From assembly GCA_005789925.1 (NCBI GenBank), contig SXWG01000008.1, forward strand, positions 1 to 5,063: 5,063 nucleotides of DNA, given 5' to 3'. Shown here piece by piece: positions 1 through 5,063 of the stretch (positions are counted from its first letter, which is position 1; every line of letters begins with the position of its first letter). The DNA comes from Actinomycetota bacterium (GTDB taxonomy: Bacteria > Actinomycetota > Acidimicrobiia > Acidimicrobiales > Ilumatobacteraceae). The notes below the pieces were generated by a model. That model was given only the letters and a program-made list of their open reading frames with translations, was not told where the DNA came from and ran no database searches. Made by a program: the position numbers and the translations under genes.

Positions 1-54
1 CGATATCCCGAGACGGCGCACCTCGAACTTGAGGACATCAATCCGGGCGATCAC
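1..54 (-). CDS. Probable start of an unidentified gene, cut by the left edge
   Basis: A GTG codon at 54-52 overlaps the TGA stop of the upstream hydrolase gene (53-51) as GTGA, the classic four-base stop/start overlap of coupled operon genes. The frame stays open to the window edge and reads M-I-A-R-I-D-V-L-K-F-E-V-R-R-L-G-I-S. This looks like the start of a soluble protein with an amphipathic segment and no signal peptide. Most of its codons end in G or C, as in the neighbouring genes. There is no clear Shine-Dalgarno sequence, which fits coupling to the hydrolase. Only 18 residues are visible, so I cannot name a family. The opposite strand is also open here (stop at 94-96), so the existence of this gene is inferred from the overlap and operon context rather than proven. 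Confidence 0.45.
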   Translation of the reverse strand, partial: MIARIDVLKFEVRRLGIS

Positions 55-650
55 GTCCGCGGAAACGAGAGCTCTGACAGCCAACGCTCGACGTGATCAG
101 CGATGACGTCGTCGACCCCTTTCAAATCATGACGCTTGTTCTCGATCCACTCCATCGTGCGCGGCCCCTTCACACGACGAGCCGCCGCCCGTAACTGCAC
201 TGGGGTGAAGAACTGATCGCGAGTACCGCTCACGAACAATGTGGGCACATGCACCCGCCCGAGATGTGCTGCGCGCCCCGCATCGACTTTCCCTGGTGGG
301 TTGAGCGGATACGAGATGAGTATCAGCCCACCGACGTCGAGCGGATCGTCTGAGTCAGCAACGACCATCGAACACATCCGCCCTCCCATCGAACGACCAC
401 CGATGACGATGGTCGAAGTCGGCACCTTCCACCGTTTAGCCACGCGCGCGACCTCGTCGCGCACACAATCCATCAACACATGTGCTCGGTCCGGCGCCCG
501 CCGACCGGCGCGCCGATACGGAAAGTCAATGCGCGCTACGCGCATCGGCTTCAGGCGTTTTTCCAGCAACACAAGTGACGAATGGTTCCGATCTGCGCCA
601 GCGCCAGGAAACAGAACCACGCCTCCGACGCCTCGTTGGCCACTTGCCAC
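51..650 (-). CDS. Small alpha/beta hydrolase of the KANL3/Tex30 (dienelactone-hydrolase-like) type
   Basis: This 199-aa protein is a single-domain alpha/beta hydrolase, presumably cytoplasmic, as no signal peptide or membrane segment is visible. The first strand and oxyanion-loop region is V-V-L-F-P-G-A-G-A-D-R (11-21). The nucleophile elbow is G-G-R-S-M-G-G with Ser87. The acid is probably Asp145 in S-G-T-R-D-Q-F, and the base is His174 in N-K-R-H-D-L. The G-A-G-A start, GRSMGG elbow and SGTRD motif are typical of the KANL3/Tex30 group, and the length suits this lidless family. The substrate is unknown; members are usually annotated as hydrolase or dienelactone hydrolase. The start is GTG at 650, immediately after the TAA stop of the J-domain gene. 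A GGAGG Shine-Dalgarno sequence (659-663, minus strand) lies 8 bases upstream. The 3' end overlaps the presumed next gene by four bases. Family placement is confident; the reaction is not known. Confidence 0.9.
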   Translation of the reverse strand: MASGQRGVGGVVLFPGAGADRNHSSLVLLEKRLKPMRVARIDFPYRRAGRRAPDRAHVLMDCVRDEVARVAKRWKVPTSTIVIGGRSMGGRMCSMVVADSDDPLDVGGLILISYPLNPPGKVDAGRAAHLGRVHVPTLFVSGTRDQFFTPVQLRAAARRVKGPRTMEWIENKRHDLKGVDDVIADHVERWLSELSFPRT

Positions 651-1349
651 TTACAAGGCCTCCAGCAACACCCGACGTGCCTCTGTGAGGTCACGAATGG
701 CAACGCTCGCATTGTCTTCGTTCCCGCCGTGATCGGGGTGGGCCACGCGAAGACTCTCGCGATATTTCGCCATGACGTCTTTCTTGGTGACTTTCACCGT
801 GCCACTCGGAAAACCGAGCGTCACGAGTGCCCATGCCCGCGGATCGGCGACCGCACTTATCGACGATGCATGGCCACCCATCAGATATGCGACGAACGAC
901 GACCCGAGAGGGCCACGCCACGACATTGCTTTACGCATGAGACGAGCCAACTCACGACGCGTGTTCACCTCTAGTCGCTCGAGCACGTAGATCGAGCCGA
1001 GGACTTGCTGTAGCGGTGTGCCACCGGTGCCGAACTCGAATGTGATGGAGTCTCCTTCGCCTGACAGGCGATGAACACTCACGGCGAGTCCGTGGCGGTC
1101 GGCTTGGAAGCGATGTCGAAGTCGCGGCTGTACGACACGGTGTCCACGCTCGACTTCGTTCAACAAGCGATGGATGTCTGCGACGAGATCATCGTCGACT
1201 TCGCGCACGTGAACACTGAGAACTGCTGCCAACAAGACACCACCGAACCCCGGGACAGGATCGACCGGAAGATTCATGAGACCTAGTGCGAGACGTCGCG
1301 TGGGCGCAATGGGCCGCGAATGCCACACCTCGAACTCGGCCAAAATCAC
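651..1349 (-). CDS. J-domain (DnaJ-like) protein with a C-terminal J-domain and an uncharacterised N-terminal region
   Basis: This 232-aa protein ends in a J-domain at roughly residues 170-232. A degenerate helix I region (W-A-L-V-T-L-G-F, 173-180) is followed by helix II (K-Y-R-E-S-L-R-V-A, 195-203), the HPD tripeptide at 204-206 followed by H-G-G-N, and helix III ending in E-A-R-R-V-L-L-E-A-L. HPD is the motif by which J-proteins stimulate Hsp70 (DnaK) ATPase. There is no Gly/Phe region and no zinc-finger repeat, so it is not canonical DnaJ; it resembles a minimal class C J-protein. Residues 1-165 belong to no family I can name. They contain a basic stretch (R-P-R-L-R-H-R-F, about 74-81) and no signal peptide. 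A short hydrophobic stretch at 36-45 (G-G-V-L-L-A-A-V-L-S) is too short to be a convincing membrane span. The start is GTG at 1349, nine bases after the peptidase stop. ATG at 1277-1275 is an alternative, but the E-V-W-H-S-R-P segment upstream of it looks conserved, so I keep the longer form. No strong Shine-Dalgarno is seen, which suggests coupling. Confidence 0.82.
   Translation of the reverse strand: MILAEFEVWHSRPIAPTRRLALGLMNLPVDPVPGFGGVLLAAVLSVHVREVDDDLVADIHRLLNEVERGHRVVQPRLRHRFQADRHGLAVSVHRLSGEGDSITFEFGTGGTPLQQVLGSIYVLERLEVNTRRELARLMRKAMSWRGPLGSSFVAYLMGGHASSISAVADPRAWALVTLGFPSGTVKVTKKDVMAKYRESLRVAHPDHGGNEDNASVAIRDLTEARRVLLEAL
659..663 (-). promoter_or_regulatory. Ribosome binding site for the alpha/beta hydrolase gene
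   Basis: On the minus strand the sequence reads GGAGG, followed by 8 bases and then GTG at 650. It lies inside the last codons of the J-domain gene. It decides the GTG start because the codon just upstream in the same frame is a stop. Ribosomes finishing the J-domain protein would be positioned to reinitiate here. Confidence 0.7.
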
Positions 1350-1358
1350 AAGTCGAAA

Positions 1359-3215
1359 CTACCGAGGCTCTGGTTCGGTCGCGAGACCGAGCCCGCATTC
1401 AGCGAGGAATTCACTCGTCACCACGTACTCGTGGTCGATCGCCTCCGGATGAGAAAATCCGTGTCCTTCGCCGCTCATGACTTCGAGTCGGATCGCGCCA
1501 CCGGCGTGCTCGACCGCATCGTGCAACGCGAGCGATTGCGTGAGCGGAACGACAGTGTCTTTGTTCCCATGGAACACGAGCAGTGGAACGTCGGTCAACG
1601 ATGACGCATTGTTCAACGGAGACCGCTCACGAAGGATCGCATCGACTGCAGAGCCGGCACCGACGAGCGCGGGCACGTGGTGGGTCTCGAAGGGGTCTTC
1701 GCCATTCGCAAGTGCGACAAGGTCGACGACCGGATAGCTCACGACTGCAGCAGCGGCGACACCACGACGCCGCACCAACATTGACAGCACGGTCAATCCC
1801 CCGGCACTACCGCCCATGAGGACTGTGCGACTGGGTGAGTACTCGTCGCGAGACCACAAATCATCAAGGACCGAGAGTCCGTCGTCGGCGTCACGAACAC
1901 CCCATCCGCCGTTTAACGCATCGAGAAACGAGCGCCCATGGCCGGAACTACCTCGATGATCGACGACCGCGATGTCACATCCACGCGATAGCCAGTACGA
2001 CAGCCGCGGTCGGAATGTGACCTGCCACTGATCATTTGGCCCGCCATGAATCCAACAGATGAGAACTCCGCGACTTCTCGGGGATTTGTACAACCGAAAC
2101 GGAATCTCCCCTTCTTCCCCCGCACATCGATGCACCGTCGGTTCGACCAGCCACGACGACACGTCGGCATGACGCCAGCGAACACCATCCGGGTCACACA
2201 ACACTGACCGCTTCGGTGACCACAGATCAGACACGTCATACGACACCATCTGCTGGGGCGTCTTCGCACCACTGCGCAATGCGACAATTGAGTGGCCAAT
2301 CCAGCTGACACATCCATGAACCCCGTTGCCGAGTCGTGTGATGGCACCGCTCGAGAGATCCACGACGTTCAGTGAACCAAAGCCATCCTCGTTCCTGGTG
2401 AACGCGATGTGACTGGCGATGTCGTTGAATGCCCACGTTCTCGCACCTGGACCCCACGAGGTGGACGCATGTTCGGACTGTTCGTCCATCATGAACACCA
2501 CGCGACCACCTGTGTCCATGACTCTCACATTTGAATATCCGCCCACGTCTGACACCATGCAAAGCAGTCGTCCGTCAGCACTTGCTCGTGCTTGCTGATG
2601 GCTCACGCCCCCAGCGGAGGAAATTGTTCGACGACGCGCGTCGATGATGTCACTGTGTGTCCAAGGCATGTCGGGGCGGTTCCACGCAGTGAATGTCGGC
2701 TCGTTCTGCCACCACGTCACGTCGAACACGAAGTCGCTGTGGTCGTAGATGCACCGCGCATCGATGCCGTTGGCATCACACCGCCACAGTTCCCGCCAAC
2801 CGGCAACGATGATGAACGATGCACCGTCCGGCGACCACGCAGGACTCGACCATGATTTTCCATCTGGCACAGGTATGTCGACGACAGCTCTGACGTGAAG
2901 AGATTCATCAACAGTGACGATCACCGGCAGCGATCGACGAGTGATGACCACGCACTTGTCCCCCGTCGCATTCCACGAGTGAACACCGCCCGATAGTTCA
3001 TACCCAGTTGTCGGCTCAGGGTCGACCAGTAGTTCATGCTCGGACGAACCGTCGATTGACCATGCCCGCAGCACGTTTCGGCGCGTACCTCGATCGGTCC
3101 CCTCAAGACCGGCAGGAGAGGTCAGAATCGCGGTTGCCCACGTACCGTTCGGATGGATCAGTGCATCAGTGACCTGGGCACCTTTTTGCACGAACGAACG
3201 AGGTATCGGCAACAC
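1359..3215 (-). CDS. S9 (prolyl oligopeptidase) family serine peptidase
   Basis: This 618-aa protein has the two-domain S9 layout. The N-terminal region (about 15-345) is a beta-propeller of WD40-like/TolB-like repeats, with blade signatures such as S-P-A-W-S-P-D-G-A-S-F (124-134) and A-S-A-D-G-R-L-L (211-218). The catalytic alpha/beta hydrolase domain spans about 360-610. The oxyanion motif is H-G-G-P (390-393), and D-H-R-G-S-S-G-H-G (419-427) is typical of acylaminoacyl-peptidase-like members. The nucleophile elbow is G-G-S-A-G-G with Ser470. The acid is Asp553 in H-G-N-K-D-T-V-V-P, and the base is His585 in G-E-G-H-G-F. The triad is complete. The family cleaves short peptides or removes blocked N-terminal residues; the propeller excludes folded proteins. 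No signal peptide is seen, so a cytoplasmic role is likely. The start is GTG at 3215; a stop lies in frame nine bases upstream (TAG, 3227-3225). It heads the minus-strand cluster and diverges from glpX. Confidence 0.93.
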   Translation of the reverse strand: MLPIPRSFVQKGAQVTDALIHPNGTWATAILTSPAGLEGTDRGTRRNVLRAWSIDGSSEHELLVDPEPTTGYELSGGVHSWNATGDKCVVITRRSLPVIVTVDESLHVRAVVDIPVPDGKSWSSPAWSPDGASFIIVAGWRELWRCDANGIDARCIYDHSDFVFDVTWWQNEPTFTAWNRPDMPWTHSDIIDARRRTISSAGGVSHQQARASADGRLLCMVSDVGGYSNVRVMDTGGRVVFMMDEQSEHASTSWGPGARTWAFNDIASHIAFTRNEDGFGSLNVVDLSSGAITRLGNGVHGCVSWIGHSIVALRSGAKTPQQMVSYDVSDLWSPKRSVLCDPDGVRWRHADVSSWLVEPTVHRCAGEEGEIPFRLYKSPRSRGVLICWIHGGPNDQWQVTFRPRLSYWLSRGCDIAVVDHRGSSGHGRSFLDALNGGWGVRDADDGLSVLDDLWSRDEYSPSRTVLMGGSAGGLTVLSMLVRRRGVAAAAVVSYPVVDLVALANGEDPFETHHVPALVGAGSAVDAILRERSPLNNASSLTDVPLLVFHGNKDTVVPLTQSLALHDAVEHAGGAIRLEVMSGEGHGFSHPEAIDHEYVVTSEFLAECGLGLATEPEPR

Positions 3216-3221
3216 ATCGGC

Positions 3222-3227
3222 AGGCTA
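3222..3227 (-). promoter_or_regulatory. Putative -10 element of the S9 peptidase operon
   Basis: The minus strand reads TAGCCT, matching the actinobacterial TANNNT -10 pattern. It ends 6 bases before the GTG start at 3215, the spacing expected if transcription begins at or next to the start codon (leaderless mRNA). No convincing -35 is present; the best candidate, ATGACT (minus strand, 3252-3247), is poorly spaced at 19 bases. There is no Shine-Dalgarno before this start. This is inferred from spacing only. Confidence 0.35.
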
Positions 3228-3237
3228 GTTGCGGCAC

Positions 3238-3243
3238 TACGGT
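3238..3243 (+). promoter_or_regulatory. Putative -10 element of glpX
   Basis: The plus strand reads TACGGT, a TANNNT match ending 7 bases before the ATG at 3251. That is the spacing of a leaderless transcript starting at the A of ATG. No Shine-Dalgarno-like purine run precedes glpX, which agrees with leaderless translation. Any -35 would fall near 3215-3220, at the start codon of the divergent gene; no good -35 match is seen there. Confidence 0.35.
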
Positions 3244-3250
3244 TCTAGTC

Positions 3251-4240
3251 ATGACGACAGAGCGCCCCGACCGCAACCTTGCCCTCGAATTGGTCCGAGT
3301 CACCGAGTCAGCCGCAATGGCTGCGTCTCGTTGGGTCGGTCGTGGGGACAAAAACGGGGCCGACGGCGCGGCCGTCGATGCCATGCGCACAGTGCTCACC
3401 ACTGTCCCGATGACAGGAAGTGTCGTCATCGGTGAAGGCGAAAAAGATGATGCACCGATGTTGTTCAACGGTGAGATCGTCGGTGATGGCTCGAAGCCTG
3501 ACACCGACGTCGCAGTCGACCCGATTGACGGCACCACTCTCACGTCGCTTGGTCGTGGCAACGCCCTCGCGGTCATTGCGGTCAGCGAACGAGGCACGAT
3601 GTTCAACCCTGGTCCCTGCATGTACATGGAGAAGATCGCCGTCGGACCCGGCGCAGTCGGTCATATTGATGTCACGGCGTCTCCCACGCAGAACTTGAAG
3701 TGGGTCGCAAAAGCGAAAGGTGAGAGCGTCCGTGACCTGACAGTCATGATCCTCGACCGTGACCGCCACAAGGACCTCATCGCCGAGGTACGCAGCACCG
3801 GCGCACGCATCAAACTCATCAGTGATGGCGACATCTTCGCCGCAATTGCCACCGCTTGGCCCGATGCAGGCGTCGACATCTTAATCGGAATCGGTGGAAC
3901 TCCCGAAGGTGTGACCGCAGCGGCGGCGTTGAAGTGCATGGGTGGTGAAATTCAAGGCCGCCTCTGGCCACGCAACGAGGAGGAACGCAACGAGGCCATC
4001 TCTATGGGTTACGACTTGAGCAAGGTTCTCACCACTGACGACTTGGTGCAAGGAGACAACTGTTTCTTCGCAGCGACCGGCGTGACCGACGGCGAATTAC
4101 TGAAAGGCGTGCGCTTTACTCCCGGAGTGGTCCACACTCAGAGCCTTGTCATGCGTTCGCGTAGTGGAACAGTGCGCTTGATTGATGCCCATCACAGGCT
4201 CGACAAATTGGGGCAGTTCTCCGCCGTCAGCTACGACTAA
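3251..4240 (+). CDS. glpX: Class II fructose-1,6-bisphosphatase
   Basis: GlpX hydrolyses fructose 1,6-bisphosphate to fructose 6-phosphate and phosphate, the committed step of gluconeogenesis, in the cytoplasm. The 329-aa length is usual for the family. The metal- and substrate-binding motifs appear in order: R-G-D-K-N-G-A-D (Asp33), I-G-E-G-E-K-D-D-A-P-M (Glu62), D-V-A-V-D-P-I-D-G-T-T-L (Asp90 and Asp93) and G-G-T-P-E-G (Glu219). These correspond to the Asp/Glu metal ligands known in E. coli GlpX. The DPIDGT form rather than DPIEGT, together with L-T-T-D-D-L-V and F-F-A-A-T-G-V-T-D-G-E-L-L-K-G-V-R, matches the mycobacterial-type enzyme. Residues 296-329 (Q-S-L-V-M-R-S-R-S-G-T-V-R to the C-terminus) also fit that type. 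The ATG start gives the expected N-terminus, and a TAG lies just upstream. The gene is monocistronic here, diverging from the S9 peptidase gene and converging on atpC. No class I FBPase is present in the window. Confidence 0.97.
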   Translation: MTTERPDRNLALELVRVTESAAMAASRWVGRGDKNGADGAAVDAMRTVLTTVPMTGSVVIGEGEKDDAPMLFNGEIVGDGSKPDTDVAVDPIDGTTLTSLGRGNALAVIAVSERGTMFNPGPCMYMEKIAVGPGAVGHIDVTASPTQNLKWVAKAKGESVRDLTVMILDRDRHKDLIAEVRSTGARIKLISDGDIFAAIATAWPDAGVDILIGIGGTPEGVTAAAALKCMGGEIQGRLWPRNEEERNEAISMGYDLSKVLTTDDLVQGDNCFFAATGVTDGELLKGVRFTPGVVHTQSLVMRSRSGTVRLIDAHHRLDKLGQFSAVSYD

Positions 4241-4259
4241 TCGAAGTTTCGTCGGCGCG
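4241..4259. other. Convergent glpX/atpC 3' junction without a visible intrinsic terminator
   Basis: Only 19 bases separate the glpX TAA and the atpC TGA of the two converging genes. I see no GC-rich hairpin followed by a T run on either strand in or beside this gap. Termination is presumably Rho-dependent, or it occurs inside the opposing gene. Confidence 0.6.
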
Positions 4260-4679
4260 TCAGTGAGATGCGCCAAGTCCACCGGTGGCGGACAGTCGCG
4301 CATGCGCGCGACGCAGTGCTGCTTCACCCTCAGCAGAGTGTTCAGTGCGAAGTTGTTCTTCTGCGCGACGCTTTGCTTCCTCGGCCCGCGTGACATCGAT
4401 GTCTTGGGCGAGTTCGGCTGCGTCACTGAGAATCGACACATGGTCGGGTCCAACTTCGACGAAACCTAGGTGCACGGCGATGTCTTGCACCGTGCCATCG
4501 GTCAGGTACACGCGCGCGTGGTTCTCGCTGACAGCACCGAGAAACGGTGCATGTCCGGGCAAGAACGCGATCTCACCGCCACCGAGGGTGCGGGTGATGA
4601 CTTGCCGAGCATCGCCAGAGAAGAGAACTTTCTCGGGCGAGACGACTTCCACGCGCAAGTGACCTGACGCGTCGGCCAT
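4260..4679 (-). CDS. atpC: F0F1 ATP synthase subunit epsilon
   Basis: Epsilon is part of the central rotor stalk of F1. It links gamma to the c-ring and can inhibit ATP hydrolysis through its C-terminal helices; it acts on the cytoplasmic face of the membrane. The 139-aa product has the N-terminal beta-sandwich (about 6-90), with the family signatures V-E-V-V-S-P-E-K-V-L-F-S-G-D (9-23 region), G-E-I-A-F-L-P-G-H-A-P-F-L (35-47) and V-S-I-L-S-D-A-A-E-L (81-90). A charged helical hairpin follows (D-I-D-V-T-R-A-E-E-A-K-R-R-A, from about 93, to about residue 130). The two-helix C-terminal domain is therefore present, and the length is normal. The ATG start at 4679 overlaps the atpD stop by one base (TAATG), and a strong GAGGAG Shine-Dalgarno lies 8 bases upstream. 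It is the last visible gene of the atp operon, and its stop is 19 bases from the glpX stop. Confidence 0.96.
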   Translation of the reverse strand: MADASGHLRVEVVSPEKVLFSGDARQVITRTLGGGEIAFLPGHAPFLGAVSENHARVYLTDGTVQDIAVHLGFVEVGPDHVSILSDAAELAQDIDVTRAEEAKRRAEEQLRTEHSAEGEAALRRAHARLSATGGLGASH

Positions 4680-5063
4680 TATGCATTCTCCTCGAGAGCC
4701 TTGGCCTTGGCGAGAACTTGCTCGACGTTGCCGACGTTCAAGAACGCCTGCTCCGGCACGTCGTCAAGGTCACCACGAATGAGCGCCTCAAACGATTCGA
4801 CGGTCTCTGCCACTGGTACGTATTCACCGGAGACACCAGTGAAGACTTCAGCCACGTAGAACGGCTGACTGAGGAAGCGCTGCACTTTGCGTGCACGAGC
4901 GACCGTCAGACGATCTTCTTCTGACAATTCGTCGAGACCAAGAATCGCGATGATGTCTTGTAGTTCCTTGTAGCGCTGCAGAATTTCCTGCACGCGACGA
5001 GCCACTCCGTAGTGACGGTCTCCGACGGTCTCTGGGGTGAGAATCGACGACGTCGATGCCAAC
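4679..5063 (-). CDS. atpD: F0F1 ATP synthase subunit beta, C-terminal part (5' end beyond the window)
   Basis: About 127 residues of the catalytic F1 beta subunit are present, starting in the L-A-S-T-S segment; the nucleotide-binding P-loop part lies off the right edge. The visible portion is the C-terminal helical domain. It contains I-L-Q-R-Y-K-E-L-Q-D-I-I-A-I-L-G and the near-invariant D-E-L-S-E-E-D, which interacts with gamma and with epsilon. A-R-A-R-K-V-Q-R-F-L-S-Q-P-F and A-E-V-F-T-G follow. The first in-window TTG at 5062 is an internal Leu codon, not a start. The C-terminus (V-L-A-K-A-K-A-L-E-E-N-A) is complete, with stop TAA at 4681-4679 overlapping the atpC ATG. No frameshift is seen. 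Confidence 0.97.
   Translation of the reverse strand, partial: LASTSSILTPETVGDRHYGVARRVQEILQRYKELQDIIAILGLDELSEEDRLTVARARKVQRFLSQPFYVAEVFTGVSGEYVPVAETVESFEALIRGDLDDVPEQAFLNVGNVEQVLAKAKALEENA
4688..4693 (-). promoter_or_regulatory. Ribosome binding site for atpC inside the end of atpD
   Basis: The minus strand reads GAGGAG, 8 bases before the atpC ATG, within the last codons of atpD. With the TAATG stop/start overlap it supports translational coupling, as expected for subunits of one complex made from one mRNA. Confidence 0.75.

Noticed and set aside
241..732. A 163-codon plus-strand open frame across the hydrolase and J-domain genes
   Set aside because: It is the complement of two well-supported genes. 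Its translation is rich in Arg, Ser, Thr and Pro with no recognisable motif.
1275..1277. ATG (minus strand) as an alternative start of the J-domain gene
   Set aside because: It has no strong ribosome binding site and would remove the E-V-W-H-S-R-P segment that I think is conserved. The GTG at 1349 also fits operon spacing.
1913..2562. Minus-strand open frames of 144 and 108 codons inside the S9 peptidase gene
   Set aside because: They are alternative frames of the real peptidase gene, whose propeller and catalytic motifs run uninterrupted through this region.
3166..3769. Two 153-codon minus-strand open frames opposite the start of glpX
   Set aside because: They are antisense shadows of a clear glpX gene, with low-complexity Ser/Arg/Thr-rich translations and no domain features.
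4297..4308. A 12-base perfect palindrome (CGCGCATGCGCG) inside the 3' part of atpC
   Set aside because: It falls in coding sequence for alternating Ala/Arg/His codons in GC-rich DNA, has no following T run, and is probably a by-product of codon use.
4285..4662. A 125-codon plus-strand open frame opposite atpC
   Set aside because: It is a Cys/Arg/Ser-rich shadow of atpC, which has clear epsilon-subunit signatures and a good ribosome binding site.
5060..5062. TTG near the right edge as a possible start of a short gene
   Set aside because: The Leu codon aligns with an internal L-A-S-T-S segment of F1 beta, so the gene continues beyond the window.

Overview
This window looks like ordinary chromosomal DNA from a moderately GC-rich actinobacterium. 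The class II fructose-1,6-bisphosphatase closely resembles the mycobacterial GlpX type (DPIDGTTL, GGTPEG and LTTEDLV-like motifs). The F1 ATP synthase genes are also of ordinary bacterial type. The small J-domain protein begins with an EVWHSRP-type N-terminus that I associate with actinobacterial, particularly acidimicrobial, genomes. Acidimicrobiia is my best guess, held at moderate to low confidence. No mobile element, CRISPR array, tRNA or rRNA is visible.

Layout from right to left. At the right edge, on the minus strand, lie the C-terminal part of atpD (F1 beta) and the complete atpC (F1 epsilon), joined by a one-base TAATG overlap with a good ribosome binding site. This is the distal end of an atp operon. 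atpC converges on glpX (plus strand, 3251-4240) with 19 bases between the stop codons. glpX diverges from a minus-strand cluster across only 35 bases. Both divergent start codons have a TANNNT-like -10 element 6-7 bases upstream, which suggests leaderless transcripts.

The minus-strand cluster (3215 down to the left edge) has three complete genes. They are a 618-aa S9 prolyl-oligopeptidase-family serine peptidase, a 232-aa protein with a C-terminal J-domain and an unidentified N-terminal region, and a 199-aa alpha/beta hydrolase of KANL3/Tex30 type. A fourth gene probably begins at position 54 through a GTGA stop/start overlap and runs off the left edge. The three complete genes are tightly packed (9-base and 0-base gaps) and share one reading frame, separated only by single stop codons. 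They are therefore probably co-transcribed and translationally coupled.

Functionally the window joins energy conservation (ATP synthase), gluconeogenesis (GlpX) and a small cytoplasmic peptidase/hydrolase operon containing a putative J-domain co-chaperone. I do not see a clearly new biological system. The most unusual items are the peptidase, J-protein and hydrolase cluster with its in-frame stop/start junctions, and the very compact divergent promoter region. No gene-free stretch longer than about 50 bases exists.
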